Shown here piece by piece: positions 60,601 to 64,000 of a DNA stretch of 64,000 nt (position 1 is the stretch's first letter; each line of letters begins with the position of its first letter). Origin of the DNA: Hirundichthys speculiger (taxonomy: Eukaryota > Chordata > Actinopteri > Beloniformes > Exocoetidae); NCBI GenBank assembly GCA_018398805.1, contig JAGFBZ010000906.1:875001-939000 (forward strand). The letters are read 5' to 3'. Position numbers and translations under genes: made by a program. A model generated the notes under the pieces. It was not told the origin of the DNA and searched no databases. It saw nothing but the letters and a program-made list of their open reading frames with translations.

Positions 60601-63600
60601 GGGGGTAGGCAGGCTCTCTGTGTTTCAAGGAAGAGTGGAGGAGGAAAGAGAGAGGGAGAGAGAGAGAGAGAAAGGGAGGGAGAGGGCTGAGGTTGGTGCT
60701 TCCGGCTTTGTGGGAGCCCATTTAAACAGGCTTTGAAACCCTAGCCATCCGGAGATCAGAAATAGCCTTATTGACTGCATGGGTCCAGAAAGTGAGCGAG
60801 CACACAGCGTTCTTAGAGTTCAGCCTTCCTGGCCGTTCTGAACAGCAGGGGGAGAGGGATGGGCGGGCGGCTGGGCGGAGGGGGGGGGGGGTCGCCTGCT
60901 AGGTCCATCTACAAAGTCTCAGGACATTAATTTTACATCAGGAGGAAAAAAAAATATTTTAACTGACACATAATTTCTTTGTGTTTTCTGCTGAGTGCCA
61001 GACAGCCGTGCCTCTCCCCGAGTCCCACTTATTGATATTAGTGATGCGGCTGTCACTCGGCGGCGCGCTCTGCCTCCTCTCTGGGTGAATGCTGATAAGA
61101 TGACACAATGCAAATATGGGGTGTGAGGGAGCCGCCTTGGCAAGCAGGTAGTGAGCGCTGGGACCGGGGACCCCCATAATGATTATTAGCTGGATTTCAC
61201 AGCCGGCGTCTGATCTCCTTCGATGACAGGGGCCTTTATAAGGGGACGGGCGAGTCACCACCCCTCCTCATTACCCCACGCATGTGCATAAATGTATGCA
61301 CCCTAAGGCACATACACAATGGAGAGACTGATACTGTACGCCACCTGAGTACAGTTTCCGTCCAAAAATTGCACTTTTTTTGTAAATTCATAAACTTGTG
61401 ATCTGTTTTTTTGTCCACATCATTCTCTGAATAAAGGAAACTGGGGCATCCTTATATTCTTCTTTGGCCTACAGGCACAATGGAAACAGAAATTTCAAGC
61501 AGGAATGAGAGTTTCACAATGTTATAGACGCTTAATGTGTCTTTATCTTAATTTCACGACTAGTAATCTCAACCATATTGTCGTCTAAGTCGCCGCTGCT
61601 GAATGAGTTCATTTACAGCCGACTTGCAGTCACTTAAAGAGCCCTCTTGGTTGCTGCGCGATCTTATAAAAGCTTTTCAGAGAGCCCCGTTTTATCACTG
61701 ATGTAGTAATTTCACTTCATCAGTCAGTTGACTAAAAATACATCAGGGATTAGCTTCATGGCCAGACTATCTCGCACTGCTTTGATAACATAATGGGGTC
61801 TGGTTGCTCTTGGTTACAATCATCCGATATGTAGGTTCATAACATTCAAAAACTGCACTTACAATACTACGGGCTTCTTGAAAAAGAATAATAGAGTGTG
61901 ATCTTTTTAAACTCTCTGAAAATGACGTGTCTCCCCCTTTTAATTCCTTTGTAGGAGCATTTTGCTGAGATGAAAACAGCACCCACCCCCCCCTGCTCTT
62001 TCCCCTCTCCAGTTTCTATTCTACACAAATTAGCTATGGTCCTGGAGGGCAAAATGACAAGAGGTTACTGGAAGACTATGTGTTTAATTAATTGAAAAAT
62101 GCTTAAATTGCTTTTACAGTTGTTATGTGGAGTGAAAAAAAGAAAAAGGAATCTGTGTTGCCAGTACTCTCCCATAATTAGCACCCACGGGAATTAAATA
62201 TTTAGCATTAGCTGTGTTGCGGCACTTAGGACACAAATTTCTATTTTAACTATGAAAGCAAGCCTGTCTTAAGTGCATGAGTCTGTGTGGACAGCTGTGC
62301 AAAGGGGAGCAGCACAGGATATTTCAGAGAGACACCCCTGTGGTATTCCGGGTCCTTCTACATCACATGTGTAAGAGATATGGCAGTTGTATTCCCAGGG
62401 GTTAGGCATTACTCAGAGTATTTAGTTTTCTAATTAGGCTGAGGGCCTTCGTCCATGCCTACCACCGCCACGGGAGCCAATGAGAATTTCCTCTCATATG
62501 TGTCAAACTCTCAGTCTGAGACAGAAGAAAAAAAAAAGAAAAGAAAAGAAATGTAAAGGGGGAAGAGAATGAGAAAGAAAACGTGTGAAAAAGATGCACA
62601 CATGGTTGAGGGAGATGTAAAAGGCCTGGAGAAAAACCTTTGTTTATCCCAACTTTAATTACACGTTGCCTTTTAATGACTCTGCTGGTGCGTTTGAGGC
62701 TGCACAGAGAGAAGCCGTGGAACCTTAATGATCTGTAGAAGTGGATGTCAGCCAAGCGGTCGGGAGACCTGAAGCCCATTTTTTTTTTTTAAACAGTCCC
62801 TTTTGGTTTGGACCGGGAGGCGACAGCACAAATGGAGCTCATGCTATAAGCCACGCTGGACTAGACTCGCGGACTGATTCGGTGTCTGGTCAGCTTGGTT
62901 TCACGCTGGGGGCCCGGGCCATTTGGAGGCATCAGCAGCTGACCACAGCAACTGTTAGACATGTCAGTGTGCATCGGGTTTCTCACTAATGAGAAGTATT
63001 AAGGGCTATTCCAACTTTATAAGGCTTTGATCTTAATTCGCAGTGGGAATTAAACTTTAGAGTTGTGGACGGTGCTTTAAGGTGGAAACTGGGATTGGAC
63101 CCCTATTTTATATGTGCTAAAAAAGCACATATGGCGACATACAAATGATTAAACGCTCCAACTCTGAACAGTGAACCTTTTGGAGTGTAAAAGGTTTAAC
63201 TGATATGGATATTTTGGATTAGGCACTCAGAGGAAGTGCACAGGAAACATTCACTTGACTGAAAGTACAAAGACCAAGCACAAAACGGCTCCTGCTGAAA
63301 GAAAAATATCCTTTTATGAGGCCCCACAGAGGAGAGTCATCATTTAAAATTCAGATCTTGCTCTGGTAAATCCGCAGTAACACATTATAGAGAAAAGCAG
63401 ACATTTACACTGGATTGAATCACCGAATCGTGTTTAATTAACACAACAGAATGAGCGACTCTTTGAGAAGCCGCGTTATTTGTTTTGACACGCAGTCTCT
63501 AAAAAAAAATTCAACCACCCCGGCTTCAAGACTGAACGCTAAAACCTCTTGTTCTGTAAAACAAATTCTGCGGATTATTCAAAGCTTTGAGAATTAGGAT

Positions 63601-64000
63601 GGAAAAATCCATGCGTAAAATTACCGTCCATTTAGCTTCAGGCAATATTTTCCTCTAGAGGCAAATATGTTAATTGGTCTTCCTAAAGTAGCTCAATCCT
63701 CAGGTTATTTAATTTCCCCAAAAGCCTTAGCTGTGCTGAATTTAGGAAAAAAAAAATGTTTGTAAAACTGTTCACAAGAGCAAAATGGCCATCAAGGGAA
63801 ACATAGCATTAATGGGGCGAAATCAAAAAGAGATTGTTAGTTGAGATTATCAAGAACATCTGTTTGTATTGAAAGATTCAGGAATGGAGTTAAAAAAATA
63901 TTTTAATGTCTCAGCTAGTCACCAAATGCTGCCAGAAATGTGAACGAGCTAGATCTGCCAAAGAGTCATCATCCTCATGACTGTCATGTCATCTAATTGC
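57194..64000. other. gene-free irx5 upstream flank
   Basis: No gene or recognised transposon in 6.8 kb. Simple sequence: C-run 57612-57635 running into (AC)n, A-run about 59738-59759, (GA)n about 60651-60671, G-run about 60881-60890, A/G-rich 62528-62560. Blocks at 58600-58990, 61540-61760, 62150-62300 and 63340-63960 are unique and AT/TAAT-rich and are the likeliest places for enhancers (inference). Confidence 0.5.
57612..57654. repeat. poly-C run (24) joined to (AC)n
   Basis: Uninterrupted C at 57612-57635 followed by about eight AC units and CCCC. Confidence 0.95.

Noticed and set aside
1..64000. CRISPR arrays, rRNA or tRNA genes
   Set aside because: No spaced direct-repeat array, no rRNA-like core and no tRNA A/B-box pair with a cloverleaf was found while reading.

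Overview
The window reads as a piece of a vertebrate chromosome, almost certainly from a teleost (percomorph-like) fish. It has one recognisable protein gene with GT-AG introns, dinucleotide microsatellites and long homopolymers throughout, and fish-style transposable elements: a LINE 3' end with a TTGAA-type tail and several families of non-autonomous terminal-inverted-repeat elements. There are no bacterial-style operons, CRISPR arrays, rRNA genes or convincing tRNA genes.

The only gene I can support is an Iroquois homeobox gene on the minus strand at 49258-52126. It has three coding exons and predicts 454 residues. The N-terminus, the TALE homeodomain, the KPKLWSLAE motif and the C-terminal end identify it as irx5 (irx5a or irx5b cannot be separated here). 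Both splice junctions and both frames were worked out by hand and join cleanly. If the usual vertebrate order irx3-irx5-irx6 holds, the right side (above 52 kb) leads toward irx3 and the left side (below 49 kb) toward irx6. Neither neighbour is in the window.

Layout: 1-49 kb is a gene desert downstream of irx5. It carries an interspersed repeat (4.8-5.1 kb), TA-flanked MITEs at 7.3-8.0, 22.8-23.5 and 25.0-25.5 kb (the last nested inside another repeat), two inverted copies of a hAT-like element (12.2-12.9 and 36.6-37.3 kb), a LINE 3' end (14.4-15.5 kb), two further hAT-like elements (18.9-19.5 and 39.0-39.7 kb), a degenerate LINE fragment (20.9-21.2 kb) and a 2-kb TIR element (27.5-29.5 kb). 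The region from about 40 kb to 56 kb has no recognised transposon. 52.1-64 kb is the irx5 upstream side, with one further MITE-like element at 56.6-57.2 kb.

Between the repeats are stretches of ordinary complexity, rich in TAAT/ATTA cores, that look like the conserved non-coding enhancers known around Iroquois clusters. That is inference: one species' sequence cannot show conservation. I did not find a novel molecular system. The most useful observations are the fully resolved irx5 model, a nested insertion whose empty site is also in the window, three hAT-like families with related ends, and a possible divergent transcript upstream of irx5.
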